A stretch of DNA of 64,000 nucleotides from Spirochaetales bacterium (GTDB lineage Bacteria > Spirochaetota > Spirochaetia > Treponematales > Treponemataceae). Of this stretch, positions 53,888 through 62,592 are shown one piece after another (the stretch's first letter is position 1; the number at the start of each line of letters is the position of its first letter). A model generated the notes under the pieces. The model searched no databases. It worked only from the letters and a program-made list of their open reading frames with translations, and was not told the origin of the DNA. Made by a program: the position numbers and the translations under genes. The stretch is taken from the NCBI GenBank assembly GCA_003246335.1, contig QKAR01000145.1, positions 1 to 64,000 on the forward strand. Reading direction: 5' to 3'.

Positions 53888-55192
53888 TTAGCTATCCTGC
53901 GATTCCGGGTCTTCCTTTTTCACCATGATATCGAGAATCGTTTCGTCGGTTTGCTGCATGCCTTCTGCGGCGAGCGTCCCGACGCTGCCGATCGTTTTTT
54001 CCACGTCGTTTTTGACGATGCCGTCGCCCGGCAAGAACGTCTCGCTTTCCTCGGCGAGGCAGTGGGCGAGGATGGCGGCGTCGACCGCCGACGCGATTTT
54101 CGCCGCGCACGAGGGTTTCGCGCCGTCGCAGATGATTCCCGAAACGTTCGCGAGGGTGTTCGTTATCGTCCGGCACACGCGGTCATAGCCGCCGCCGTAG
54201 AGGTACGAAATGCCCGCGCCGCTGCCGCAGGCCGCGCTCACGGCGCCGCAATACGCGGACAGTCGGCCGATCTTCGTCTTTTGGTGGATGGCGACGAGAT
54301 TGCTGCACACGAGCGCGCGAATGAGCGCCTCTCGGTCTCGGTGGAGGAATTTCGCGTACTCGATGACGGGAAGCGAGACCGTCATGCCCTGGTTCCCGCT
54401 GCCGGAGTTGATGACGACGGGAAAGTCGCAGCCGCTCATGCGCGCGTCCGATCCCGCCGCCGCCGCCGCGCGCGCGCGGTTCCTCACGTCGTCGCCGTAG
54501 TGCTTTAAAAGATTCGCTCCGACGTTCGCCCCGTATGGGTGCGTTAAGCCCTCCACGGCGATGTTCGTATTGTACTCGATTTGCCTTTCGATCACGTCGC
54601 GTACGTCCTCGAGCCGAACCTCGTCCGCGAACGCGAGTATGTCGCCGACGTTGAGGCAGGTGCGGTCGCTTTGGGCATCCCCGTCTGATTTGGGGTCGAA
54701 CGGCGCGTCGACGATTCGCTCGCCGTCGCGCTCGACGCGGACGATGTTCGTGTGGCGATGGACGATCTCGACGAGGGCTGAATGGGCTCCGGCACGCACG
54801 GTGATTTCGATATGAAGTTTCGCCGGGGTTTTGAGCACGCCGACCTCGCAGGCGAGTTGACCCAAATATCGTTTCGCCTCGGCTATCTCGTCGGCGGTGA
54901 TTCCGGTCAGTACCTCGAGTTCTCGTTCGGCCTTTCCCCCGACGATGCCGAGCGCGACGGCCGCCTCGATGCCCTTCATCCCGCCCGAATTCGGCACGAT
55001 GACGCCTTTTACGTTTTTAACGATGTTCCCGCTCACGCGAACCTCGGCGCGCTCGGGTCGCTCTCCCAGCGTTTCTCGGGCTTTGGCGGCGGCGAAGGCG
55101 ATGGCGATCGGCTCGGTGCAGCCGAGCGCCGGAACGAGTTCCTCGCGCAAAATGCGCGCGTAGGCGGCGTATGTCTGTTCTGATAATCTCAA
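53888..55192 (-). CDS. L-cysteine desulfidase / UPF0597 family protein
   Basis: 434 residues from a TTG at 55192 with GGGAG upstream. The serine dehydratase alpha-type fold is indicated by 'VPALGCTEPIAIAFA', 'VSGNIVKNVKGVIVPNSGGMKG' (in part), 'GSGNQGMTVSLPVI', 'AYCGAVSAACGSGAGI' and 'IICDGAKPSCAAK'. The conserved Cys residues fit the [4Fe-4S] cluster of archaeal L-cysteine desulfidase, and UPF0597 members are close relatives. It would convert L-cysteine to sulfide, ammonia and pyruvate, or act on serine. The nearby rhodaneses and flavoproteins fit a sulfur role, and the downstream nitrogenase needs sulfide for its clusters. Confidence 0.87.
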   Translation of the reverse strand: MRLSEQTYAAYARILREELVPALGCTEPIAIAFAAAKARETLGERPERAEVRVSGNIVKNVKGVIVPNSGGMKGIEAAVALGIVGGKAERELEVLTGITADEIAEAKRYLGQLACEVGVLKTPAKLHIEITVRAGAHSALVEIVHRHTNIVRVERDGERIVDAPFDPKSDGDAQSDRTCLNVGDILAFADEVRLEDVRDVIERQIEYNTNIAVEGLTHPYGANVGANLLKHYGDDVRNRARAAAAAGSDARMSGCDFPVVINSGSGNQGMTVSLPVIEYAKFLHRDREALIRALVCSNLVAIHQKTKIGRLSAYCGAVSAACGSGAGISYLYGGGYDRVCRTITNTLANVSGIICDGAKPSCAAKIASAVDAAILAHCLAEESETFLPGDGIVKNDVEKTIGSVGTLAAEGMQQTDETILDIMVKKEDPESQDS

Positions 55193-55284
55193 AGAAAGTC
55201 TCCCGTAACGAAGGCGGGCCAAAACCCGCAATCGTTCCATTTTATACGCTCGCGCGGAGGTTCGCAATACGCGCCCGCGCGGCG

Positions 55285-56502
55285 TCAGCTCACCCAAACG
55301 AGGATCGCGAGGCCGGCGAATAGGACGCCGAGCGCGATTTTCCCGAGGAAGAGATTTCGCGCGAAGAAATCGCGGACGCGGTTTAAGCCGATTCCCACGA
55401 CGCACAAAACGAGGACGGTGAGGAGGGGAATGAGGAAGGCGAGATTATAGAGGATAAGCCACGCGATCGGCGCGACATTCCCGTCGGTTTGGACCATGTA
55501 GGCGATCGTCGGGAGGTAGACTTGACCCGTGCAGGCGAGCTCGAGGCAGGACACGAGGGCTCCGACGAAAAAGAGCGAAACGACGACGGCGGGACTCGCC
55601 GGCTTGCCGTCGCGCGCCGCGTCGCGGATAACTTTGTGGATCGCCTTTTTGAGCGGCGCGGGGAGCTGGAGGCTCATTGCGGACGCTTTGCCCGCGCGGG
55701 CGCGGGCCGCGTCAACGAAGGACAATACCGCGAACGCCGCAGCTAGCCCCGCGAAGGCGAATCGAAGCGCGGCCTTAACGGCCGTGAACGCGGAGGCCGT
55801 TCTCAGCAATCCGGAAACGCCGAGGCCGATCGAGAAATACGCGGCAAAAACGCCGGCGACGAAGGCGAGCCCGCAGGATAGCACGCGTTTGCGCCCGCCC
55901 CCGCGAAGCGTTATCCACGACATGAAAAAAAGCATCGTCGCGAAGGCGCACGGATTTATCCCGTCGATGAGGCCGGCGACGGCTACCGGGACGATGGCGA
56001 GGTTTTTTAGGCCCCTCGTTTTCCCCCCTTCCGGTTTAGTCGCTTCCGCGGGTCTTGACTGCTCGGGCCGATATTCGCCTCGTTGGGCAAAATATCGCAG
56101 CTCGGGCAGAAGGTTCGCTTCGATCGCCGAGTTGCCCTGGTATACGTTGTTTCCGATGACGAGAACGGGAAAAATTTTGAAGGAAAATCCCCGAGCGGCG
56201 AGCTCTTTTTCGCATTGCGCGTATCCGCTCGCTGAAAGGATGTCGACGGCCTCCGACTCTGCCCGCACACCCGCCGCGCGCTCGGCCGCGGGAAGGTCTT
56301 TCGACATAAACGAGTCGCAGTGGTCGCAGCCGATTTCGCCGTAGTACCGGAGCGAGACGGTCGGCTCGGCGGCGCTCGGTTCTGGCTGCTGCGCCGCGCA
56401 CGGCATCGGGAAAAACGCGAGCGCCGCGAGGGCGAGTAGGGTTCCGATCTTCCCTCGGGAAAATGAGCGCCGCCGCGCGGCGCGGGCATTTCGTTGTTTC
56501 AT
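55285..56502 (-). CDS. CcdA/DsbD-like thiol-disulfide membrane protein with N-terminal thioredoxin-like domain
   Basis: 405 residues from the ATG at 56502. A signal peptide (~1-39) precedes a thioredoxin/glutaredoxin-like domain (~45-135) with 'GEIGCDHCDSF' (CxxC) and the cis-Pro region 'FPVLVIGNNVYQG'. Then six or more helices of the CcdA core with 'DGINPCAFATMLFF' and 'LELACTGQVYLPTI', whose Cys pair carries electrons across the membrane. It should transfer reducing equivalents from cytoplasmic thioredoxin to extracytoplasmic thiols. It lies 25 bp upstream of the acetyltransferase stop on the same strand, with no ribosome site seen. Confidence 0.9.
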   Translation of the reverse strand: MKQRNARAARRRSFSRGKIGTLLALAALAFFPMPCAAQQPEPSAAEPTVSLRYYGEIGCDHCDSFMSKDLPAAERAAGVRAESEAVDILSASGYAQCEKELAARGFSFKIFPVLVIGNNVYQGNSAIEANLLPELRYFAQRGEYRPEQSRPAEATKPEGGKTRGLKNLAIVPVAVAGLIDGINPCAFATMLFFMSWITLRGGGRKRVLSCGLAFVAGVFAAYFSIGLGVSGLLRTASAFTAVKAALRFAFAGLAAAFAVLSFVDAARARAGKASAMSLQLPAPLKKAIHKVIRDAARDGKPASPAVVVSLFFVGALVSCLELACTGQVYLPTIAYMVQTDGNVAPIAWLILYNLAFLIPLLTVLVLCVVGIGLNRVRDFFARNLFLGKIALGVLFAGLAILVWVS

Positions 56503-56527
56503 TGGGGCGAGTGTAGCATGAATGGGT

Positions 56528-57052
56528 CTATAATGGCTTGCGGTACGTTTCCCAGTCGGAGAGGGCCTTTCCCCCGCGGGATTCGTAAAAAGCCTTCGCC
56601 TTCGCGTTCCAGCCCAACACCTGCCACTCAAGGCGGGAGCAGCCTTCCTTGATCGCGCGGCTTTCGAGCCAGGCGAAAATCGCCGTCGCGATGCCGTGCC
56701 CGCGATATTCCCCGTCGACGAAAATATCCTCGACGAAAAGACCGGGCCGCCCGGCGAAAGTTGAGTACGTGTAATACCAAGACGCGAACGCGACCGCCTT
56801 TTTCGCGGGAGCCGCGCGGCCTTCTACTCGCTCGGCGTCGCATTCGACGAGCAGCCCGTTTACCCGCCTGCGCTCGAAAAAATCGGCGGCTAAACCCTCC
56901 GGCGTTGACTCGACGCGATGCAGGAGCTTTTCGAATTCGGCGAGCTTTCGGATTAACCCGTAGAGCGTCGTCTCGTCGCCCCGCGTCGCCTCGCGAATCG
57001 AGAACCCCGGGGGAAGCGTCGCCTCTCGGCGCGTCACGCGCAGCCCGGGCAT
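56528..57052 (-). CDS. GNAT acetyltransferase, diamine acetyltransferase-like
   Basis: 174 residues from the ATG at 57052, which lies inside the 3' end of the Nif11 gene (19-bp overlap). 'SIREATRGDETTLYGLIRKL' begins the domain; 'GLFVEDIFVDGEYRGHGIATAIF' region shows the acetyl-CoA loop (RGHGIA); 'RLEWQVLGWNAKAKAFYESRGG' closes it. The pattern is like spermidine/spermine (SAT1-type) acetyltransferases. Its coupling to nif11 and nifA suggests it is made with the nitrogen-fixation regulators. The acetyl acceptor is unknown. Confidence 0.85.
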   Translation of the reverse strand: MPGLRVTRREATLPPGFSIREATRGDETTLYGLIRKLAEFEKLLHRVESTPEGLAADFFERRRVNGLLVECDAERVEGRAAPAKKAVAFASWYYTYSTFAGRPGLFVEDIFVDGEYRGHGIATAIFAWLESRAIKEGCSRLEWQVLGWNAKAKAFYESRGGKALSDWETYRKPL

Positions 57053-57321
57053 CCGGAGCAGCTTCCCGCGCAGGACTGCGGCCGCGCGAGGGCCTCGTAC
57101 CATTGCTTGAGCTCGTCGATCTCCGACGCCTCTTCCTCGTCGGCCGCCTTGAGCTTCATGTTCCTGAACGCGTCGTCGATTTCGGCGGCGGAGGCGTCAA
57201 ACCCGCGCTCTTTCATCGCGTCGTGAAAAAATTCGGGACTCTCGATGCCGTATAGGCCGTACCGAAAGTCTGCGTCCTCCTTGCATCGCTCGATAAACCG
57301 AAATGCGTCATTCATCGCCAT
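57034..57321 (-). CDS. Nif11-domain protein with Cys-rich C-terminal tail
   Basis: 95 residues. The first ~50 ('[20 protein letters not shown]', '[20 protein letters not shown]') match the Nif11 domain, first named from nitrogen-fixing bacteria and later found as a leader in nitrile-hydratase-like/Nif11 RiPP precursors. An acidic helical linker follows, then the tail '[13 protein letters not shown]' with four Cys, which could bind a metal or cluster or be modified. It overlaps nifA by 14 bp and the acetyltransferase by 19 bp, so all three are translationally coupled. No RiPP maturase or peptidase exporter is in the window, so a nif accessory role is favoured. Confidence 0.85.
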   Translation of the reverse strand: MAMNDAFRFIERCKEDADFRYGLYGIESPEFFHDAMKERGFDASAAEIDDAFRNMKLKAADEEEASEIDELKQWYEALARPQSCAGSCSGCPGCA

Positions 57322-58903
57322 GGCGTTCTCCTTTTCCCTTTAGTCCGTATTTCGCGACCCGCAGTCCCATGATCCGCTCCGTGACCCCGAGCCGCTCCGC
57401 CGTCTTCGCGACGTTGCCGTCGCATTTCTCGAGTTCTTCCCTAATGATTTCGCGCTCGTAGGAATCGAGCATTTCCTTGAGCGAGCTCGTGCGCGGCGCC
57501 TCTCCTTTCTCGACCGAGTAAATGCTCGGCGGCAAGTGGTAGGCGTGTATCGTGTCGGTCGTCGCGAGGATGACCGCCCGCTCCATGCAATTCTCGAGCT
57601 CGCGCACGTTTCCGGGCCAATCGTAGGCCATCATCAGATTGATGGCCTCGGTAGTCATTTTCCGAATTGTTTTCTGGTGTTCCTTGGAATACCGCTCGAT
57701 GAAGTGATTCGCGAGAAGGACGATATCGGTCTTTCGCTCGCGAAGCGGCGGCACGACGAGGGGGAAGACGTTCAGCCGATAATAGAGGTCTTCCCTGAAC
57801 CGCCCCTGCCGGATCATTTCCAAAAGGTCCCGGTTCGTCGCCGCGACGACGCGAACGTTGACGGAAATGGTTTCCGACCCGCCGACCCGCTCGAATTCGC
57901 GTTCCTGCAGCACGCGAAGGAATTTCGACTGAACGCCGATCGGCATTTCGGCGACCTCGTCGAGGAAAATAGTCCCGCAGTTGGCCATCTCGAACCGGCC
58001 CTTGCGCATCGTCGTGGCGTCCGTAAACGCTCCCTTTTCGTGCCCGAATAATTCGCTTTCGATGAGAGACTCCGGGATAGCGGCGCAATTCACCTTGACG
58101 AACGGTTTCCCCGCGCGCGGGGACCCGTAGTGGATCGCGTGGGCAATTTTCTCCTTACCGACCCCACTTTCCCCGAGCAACAGCACGGTGGCGTTCGTCG
58201 GGCAAACTTGCTCGATCTCTCGGTACAGCGTGCGCATGATTTTCGAGTTTCCGATGACGTTCTCCGGCCGGTAGCGCGTTTGCAGTTCGTCCTGAAGCCG
58301 AGAGTTTTCTTCTTTAAGCCTATCGAGCTCTTCCTGCGTCACTTGGCGCAAGCGGACGGCTTGGCTAATGGATGCGGCGACGATGGAGAATAGGCGAACG
58401 AGGGCCGCGAGTTCCGAGGGGCTTTTGCGCGTGATGTCGATGCCGATGGCGCCGATGACTTCGTTTTCGGTCTTGATCGGCACGCAAACGAAGGAGATAT
58501 CCTTCGTGTCCAGCCGTTTGCGGGCTCCCGTTCGGTCGAGAAATAGCGGTTCTTCGGAAATTCGCGGTACCGAAATCGCGGTTCCGGTTTCGATGACCCG
58601 GCCGGTAATGCCTTCCCCGGGGCGATAGTGCCCGCGCTCGACTTCCCGCTTGTCGTAACCCCAGGCTTCCTCGATGGCGATGTCGCTCGAGTTTCTATTG
58701 AGAATGGTGATGGTCCCGCGCAAAATTCCGAGTTGGCGGGCGATGGTATCGAGAACGGCGGGGAGAACCGCCTTTACGTCGAGGCTCTCGGCGAGGATCG
58801 TACCGATGTCGTAGAGGAGTCGTAATTCCCCGAGTTCTCGTTCCGCGTTATACGTCGCGTTCTGCGGGGAAGTTTGATTGTTCGCGTTACGAGTCCCGTC
58901 CAT
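57308..58903 (-). CDS. nifA: NifA sigma-54-dependent activator
   Basis: 531 residues from the ATG at 58903; in-frame sequence further upstream lies in the promoter. GAF domain ~25-180, coiled linker ~185-205, AAA+ domain ~210-450 (Walker A 'GESGVGKE', Walker B '[11 protein letters not shown]', '[11 protein letters not shown]'), and a Fis-type HTH at the C-terminus ('[24 protein letters not shown]'). The sigma-54 contact loop reads GAFTDA rather than GAFTGA. The Cys motif of oxygen-sensitive rhizobial NifA is absent between AAA+ and HTH. It should activate nifH from the sigma-54 site at 59215. Divergent from nifH and coupled to nif11. Confidence 0.94.
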   Translation of the reverse strand: MDGTRNANNQTSPQNATYNAERELGELRLLYDIGTILAESLDVKAVLPAVLDTIARQLGILRGTITILNRNSSDIAIEEAWGYDKREVERGHYRPGEGITGRVIETGTAISVPRISEEPLFLDRTGARKRLDTKDISFVCVPIKTENEVIGAIGIDITRKSPSELAALVRLFSIVAASISQAVRLRQVTQEELDRLKEENSRLQDELQTRYRPENVIGNSKIMRTLYREIEQVCPTNATVLLLGESGVGKEKIAHAIHYGSPRAGKPFVKVNCAAIPESLIESELFGHEKGAFTDATTMRKGRFEMANCGTIFLDEVAEMPIGVQSKFLRVLQEREFERVGGSETISVNVRVVAATNRDLLEMIRQGRFREDLYYRLNVFPLVVPPLRERKTDIVLLANHFIERYSKEHQKTIRKMTTEAINLMMAYDWPGNVRELENCMERAVILATTDTIHAYHLPPSIYSVEKGEAPRTSSLKEMLDSYEREIIREELEKCDGNVAKTAERLGVTERIMGLRVAKYGLKGKGERHGDE

Positions 58904-58993
58904 GCCGATCCTTTGTCTGAATCGCGGTATCGAACCCGGTAAAGCAAAGGTCCGCCCGATGAATTCCAGACCTTTCTGTATAATTATACCGCG

Positions 58994-59022
58994 AATATGG
59001 TAATTTCTGCATATTTTGTCAA
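58994..59022 (-). promoter_or_regulatory. nifA promoter (sigma-70 type)
   Basis: On the minus strand: TTGACA (59017-59022), 17-bp spacer, CATATT (58994-58999). Predicted start near 58987, inside the palindrome GTATAATTATAC. The leader is about 85 nt. A perfect TATAAT within the palindrome is an alternative -10 without a matching -35. Confidence 0.55.
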
Positions 59023-59214
59023 GAATAGTGGCGCGGATATTTAAAAAAAGATTCGTGAAGTAGAAATCATACAAAAATGTAGGATAAAAACTTGGCTTCC
59101 GACAAAAATGTCGGCGCATAATTTTCCTTCGTAAAAAAGTTAGTTATTTCAAACAACAAGAAAATCCTTACAAAATCGAGCTTTGCGGCTTTTCGGTTAT
59201 TCTCGGGATTTGAT

Positions 59215-59230
59215 TGGCACGGTTTTTGCT
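59215..59230 (+). promoter_or_regulatory. Sigma-54 promoter of the nif operon
   Basis: TGGCAC-N5-TTGCT with GG at 59216-59217 and GC at 59228-59229, exactly 10 bp between them. A full match to the -24/-12 consensus, about 53 nt before the nifH ATG. Confidence 0.93.
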
Positions 59231-59237
59231 TAGTTAA

Positions 59238-60107
<870 letters not shown>

Positions 60108-60150
60108 CCTCCCGTTTATAAAACGGAAAAACCAAAGGAGAACGGAAATT

Positions 60151-60489
60151 ATGGTAATGATCAGGGCGATAATCAGGCCGGACAAAACGGACGCGGTGAT
60201 GGCGAAACTCATGGCCGAGGGATTCCCCTCGGTGACCCGCATGAACGTCTCGGGACGCGGAAAGCAGCGCGGAATCAAGATCGGCGACGTGACGTACGAC
60301 GAAGTGCAGAAAGAGATGCTCATGATGGTCGTGAAGGACAAGGACAAAGACTTCGTCGTGAAGACCATCGTGGAAGAGGCCCGAACCGGCTCGAAAGGCG
60401 CGTTCGGCGACGGAAAAATTTTCCTTTCTCCCGTGGAGGAGATGTACACCGTCAGCTCCGGCGTGAAAGAGACGAGCGCGGAAGAGTGA
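60151..60489 (+). CDS. nifI1: PII-like nitrogenase regulator NifI1
   Basis: 112 residues with AAAGGAG upstream. PII/GlnB fold: 'MIRAIIRPDKTDAVMAKLMAEG' (in part) opening, T-loop region 'RGKQRGIKIGDVTYDEVQKE' with 'GSKGAFGDGKIF' as the B-loop nucleotide site. It is encoded between nifH and nifD, the defining position of NifI1/NifI2. In Methanococcus these proteins form a complex that inhibits dinitrogenase when ammonium is present and 2-oxoglutarate is low. Confidence 0.95.
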   Translation: MVMIRAIIRPDKTDAVMAKLMAEGFPSVTRMNVSGRGKQRGIKIGDVTYDEVQKEMLMMVVKDKDKDFVVKTIVEEARTGSKGAFGDGKIFLSPVEEMYTVSSGVKETSAEE

Positions 60490-60516
60490 CGGCGATCGGT
60501 CCCGGTCATCATCTTT

Positions 60517-60532
60517 GCGCCATCAATGGCGC
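60517..60532 (+). other. Hairpin between nifI1 and nifI2
   Basis: GCGCCAT-CA-ATGGCGC, a 7-bp stem in the 58-nt gap just before the nifI2 ribosome site (AGGAG). No T-run; possibly an RNA processing or stability element. Confidence 0.35.
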
Positions 60533-60547
60533 GCACAGGAGTAAATT

Positions 60548-60925
60548 GTGAAAGAAGTCATGGCGATTGTCCGGATGAACAAAATCAACCAGACAAAGCG
60601 CGCGCTGAGCGCGGCGGGCATCACGTCCCTCCACGCGAAAGACTGCCTCGGCAGGGGAAAGGGCGTCGTGGAGATGCTCCAGCTCGGCGGCGCTGAGAAG
60701 GAATACGAGGAAAAGATGAACGAGCTGGGTAACGCCGGCCGCCTCATCCCGAAGCGGATGATCTCGGTCGTGGTTCCCGATCGGCTCGTCAAGAAAGTCG
60801 TCGAGACGATCATCACGACGAACAAAACCGGTAAGTCCGGCGACGGGAAAATTTTCGTCATGCCGGTGATGGAATCCATCAGGATCAGGACCGGCGAGAC
60901 GGGCGACGAGACGCTCGACGAATAG
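60548..60925 (+). CDS. nifI2: PII-like nitrogenase regulator NifI2
   Basis: 125 residues from a GTG with AGGAG upstream. PII fold with 'EVMAIVRMNKINQTKRALSA', a long T-loop ('AKDCLGRGKGVVEMLQLGGAE' region), the 'KRMISVVVPD' strand and 'TGKSGDGKIFVMPV' B-loop. Pairs with NifI1 to bind and inhibit NifDK; 2-oxoglutarate and ATP binding release it. The C-terminal tail (~10 residues) is acidic. 12 nt separate it from nifD. Confidence 0.95.
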   Translation: MKEVMAIVRMNKINQTKRALSAAGITSLHAKDCLGRGKGVVEMLQLGGAEKEYEEKMNELGNAGRLIPKRMISVVVPDRLVKKVVETIITTNKTGKSGDGKIFVMPVMESIRIRTGETGDETLDE

Positions 60926-60937
60926 GAGACGCGAACG

Positions 60938-62575
60938 ATGGCAGACCAAATAACCGAAATTGAAGCCGAGGAATTCAAGGCCGACGTGCTTTCGAAATAC
61001 CCGGCGAAACTCGCGAAAAAGCGGGGCCGGCAATTCGTCATCAACAAGATTGAAAACGGCGACCAGGTTCCCGAGATCCTCGCGAACACGCGAACGACGC
61101 CCGGCATCATGACGATGCGCGGCTGCTCGTACGCGGGGTGTAAGGGCGTCGTTCTCGGGCCCACGCGCGACATTTTGCAGATCACCCACGGCCCGATCGG
61201 CTGCGGTTTCTACAGCTGGCTCACCCGGCGCAACCAGACGCGGCCGGAGACCCCGGACTCGACGAACTTCATGACCTACGCGATGAGCACCGACCTCCAG
61301 GAAGACGAGATCATCTTCGGCGGCGAGAAGAAGCTCAAGGCCGCGATCGACGAGGCCGTGGCGATGTTCCACCCGCGAGCGATCGGGATTTTCTCGACCT
61401 GCCCCGTCGGCCTCATCGGCGACGACGTGCACGCGGTCGCCCGCGAGATGGAGGCGAAATACCCGGACGTGAACATTTTCGGGTTCTCCTGCGAGGGCTA
61501 TAAGGGCGTAAGCCAATCGGCCGGGCATCACGTCGCGAACAACAAGGTGTTCACCGACGTCGTCGGCCTCGACGACACGCCGAAAGAGGGAAAGTTCCGC
61601 TTTAACATCCTCGGCGAGTACAACATCGGCGGAGACGCCTTCGAGCTCGAGCGGATCGCCGCAGACTGCGGACTTACCCTACACTCGACGTTCTCCGGAA
61701 ACTCGACGTATCAGGACTTCATCACCGCGCACACGGCCGACCTCAACACCGTCATGTGCCACCGCTCGATCAACTATCTCGCCGAGATGATGGACAAGAA
61801 ATTCGGCATTCCGTGGTTCAAGGTCAACTTCGTCGGCGCCGAGGCGACCGCGAAATCCTTCCGCAAGATCGCGGCATTCTTCGGGGATTCCGAGCTGATC
61901 GCCCAGACCGAAAAGGTGATCGAGGAGGAAATGAAGAAAGTCAACGCGGTTCGGGAAGAGGTGAAGGCGCGCTGCCAGGGAAAGACGGCGGCGCTCTTCG
62001 TCGGCGGCTCTCGCGCCCACCACTATCAGGAACTTTTCGACGAGATCGGCATGGTCACCATCGCGGCGGGCTACGAGTTCGCGCATCGCGACGACTACGA
62101 GGGACGCAAGGTTCTCCCGAGCATCATCGTCGACGCGGATTCGCGCAACATCGAGGAACTGACCGTCGAGAAGGATGCCACGCGCTACAAGCCGCGCAAG
62201 AGCCCCGAGGAAATCGAGAGGATGAAAGCCTCGGGATTCAAGTTCGACGATTACGACGGCATGATGCCCGAGATGAAGGAAAAGGCTCTCGTCATCGACG
62301 ATATGAACCACTACGAGCTCGAGAAACTCATCGAGCGGTTCAAGCCGGACATTATCTGCGCGGGCATCAAGGAAAAATACGTCGTGCAGAAGCAGGGCAT
62401 TCCGATGAAGCAGCTTCACAGCTACGACTACATGGGCCCGTTCGCGGGATTCGAGGGAGCGATCAATTTCTATCGCGAGATTGACCGACTCGTCCACAGC
62501 AAGGTGTTCCCGCTGACGAAAGCCCCGTGGGAATCGAGCCCCGAGCTCTCCGCGAGCTACGGCTGGACGAGCTAG
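60938..62575 (+). CDS. nifD: Nitrogenase molybdenum-iron protein alpha chain NifD
   Basis: 545 residues with GGAG upstream. P-cluster Cys in 'MRGCSYAGCKG', 'HGPIGCGFYSW' and 'FSTCPVGLIGDD'. FeMo-co ligands are a Cys in 'TVMCHRSINYLAEM' and His in 'KQLHSYDYMGPFAGFEG'; the catalytic Gln and His are in 'GVSQSAGHHVAN'. These show a true Mo-type NifD rather than a nif-like or carrier protein. It forms the alpha2-beta2 dinitrogenase with NifK. The first ~45 residues are longer than in some homologues. 17 nt before nifK. Confidence 0.97.
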   Translation: MADQITEIEAEEFKADVLSKYPAKLAKKRGRQFVINKIENGDQVPEILANTRTTPGIMTMRGCSYAGCKGVVLGPTRDILQITHGPIGCGFYSWLTRRNQTRPETPDSTNFMTYAMSTDLQEDEIIFGGEKKLKAAIDEAVAMFHPRAIGIFSTCPVGLIGDDVHAVAREMEAKYPDVNIFGFSCEGYKGVSQSAGHHVANNKVFTDVVGLDDTPKEGKFRFNILGEYNIGGDAFELERIAADCGLTLHSTFSGNSTYQDFITAHTADLNTVMCHRSINYLAEMMDKKFGIPWFKVNFVGAEATAKSFRKIAAFFGDSELIAQTEKVIEEEMKKVNAVREEVKARCQGKTAALFVGGSRAHHYQELFDEIGMVTIAAGYEFAHRDDYEGRKVLPSIIVDADSRNIEELTVEKDATRYKPRKSPEEIERMKASGFKFDDYDGMMPEMKEKALVIDDMNHYELEKLIERFKPDIICAGIKEKYVVQKQGIPMKQLHSYDYMGPFAGFEGAINFYREIDRLVHSKVFPLTKAPWESSPELSASYGWTS

Positions 62576-62592
62576 CCCCAGGAGGAAACAAG

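Noticed and set aside
55193..55405. Longer start for the cysteine-desulfidase-like gene
   Set aside because: The upstream codons are Arg/Pro-rich and overlap the CcdA-like gene's 3' end; the TTG at 55192 has GGGAG upstream and fits the family start.
57034..57321. Nif11 protein as a RiPP precursor
   Set aside because: No lanthipeptide, radical-SAM or other maturase and no C39 exporter is in the window, and a clear Gly-Gly leader cleavage site is not seen; kept only as a possibility.
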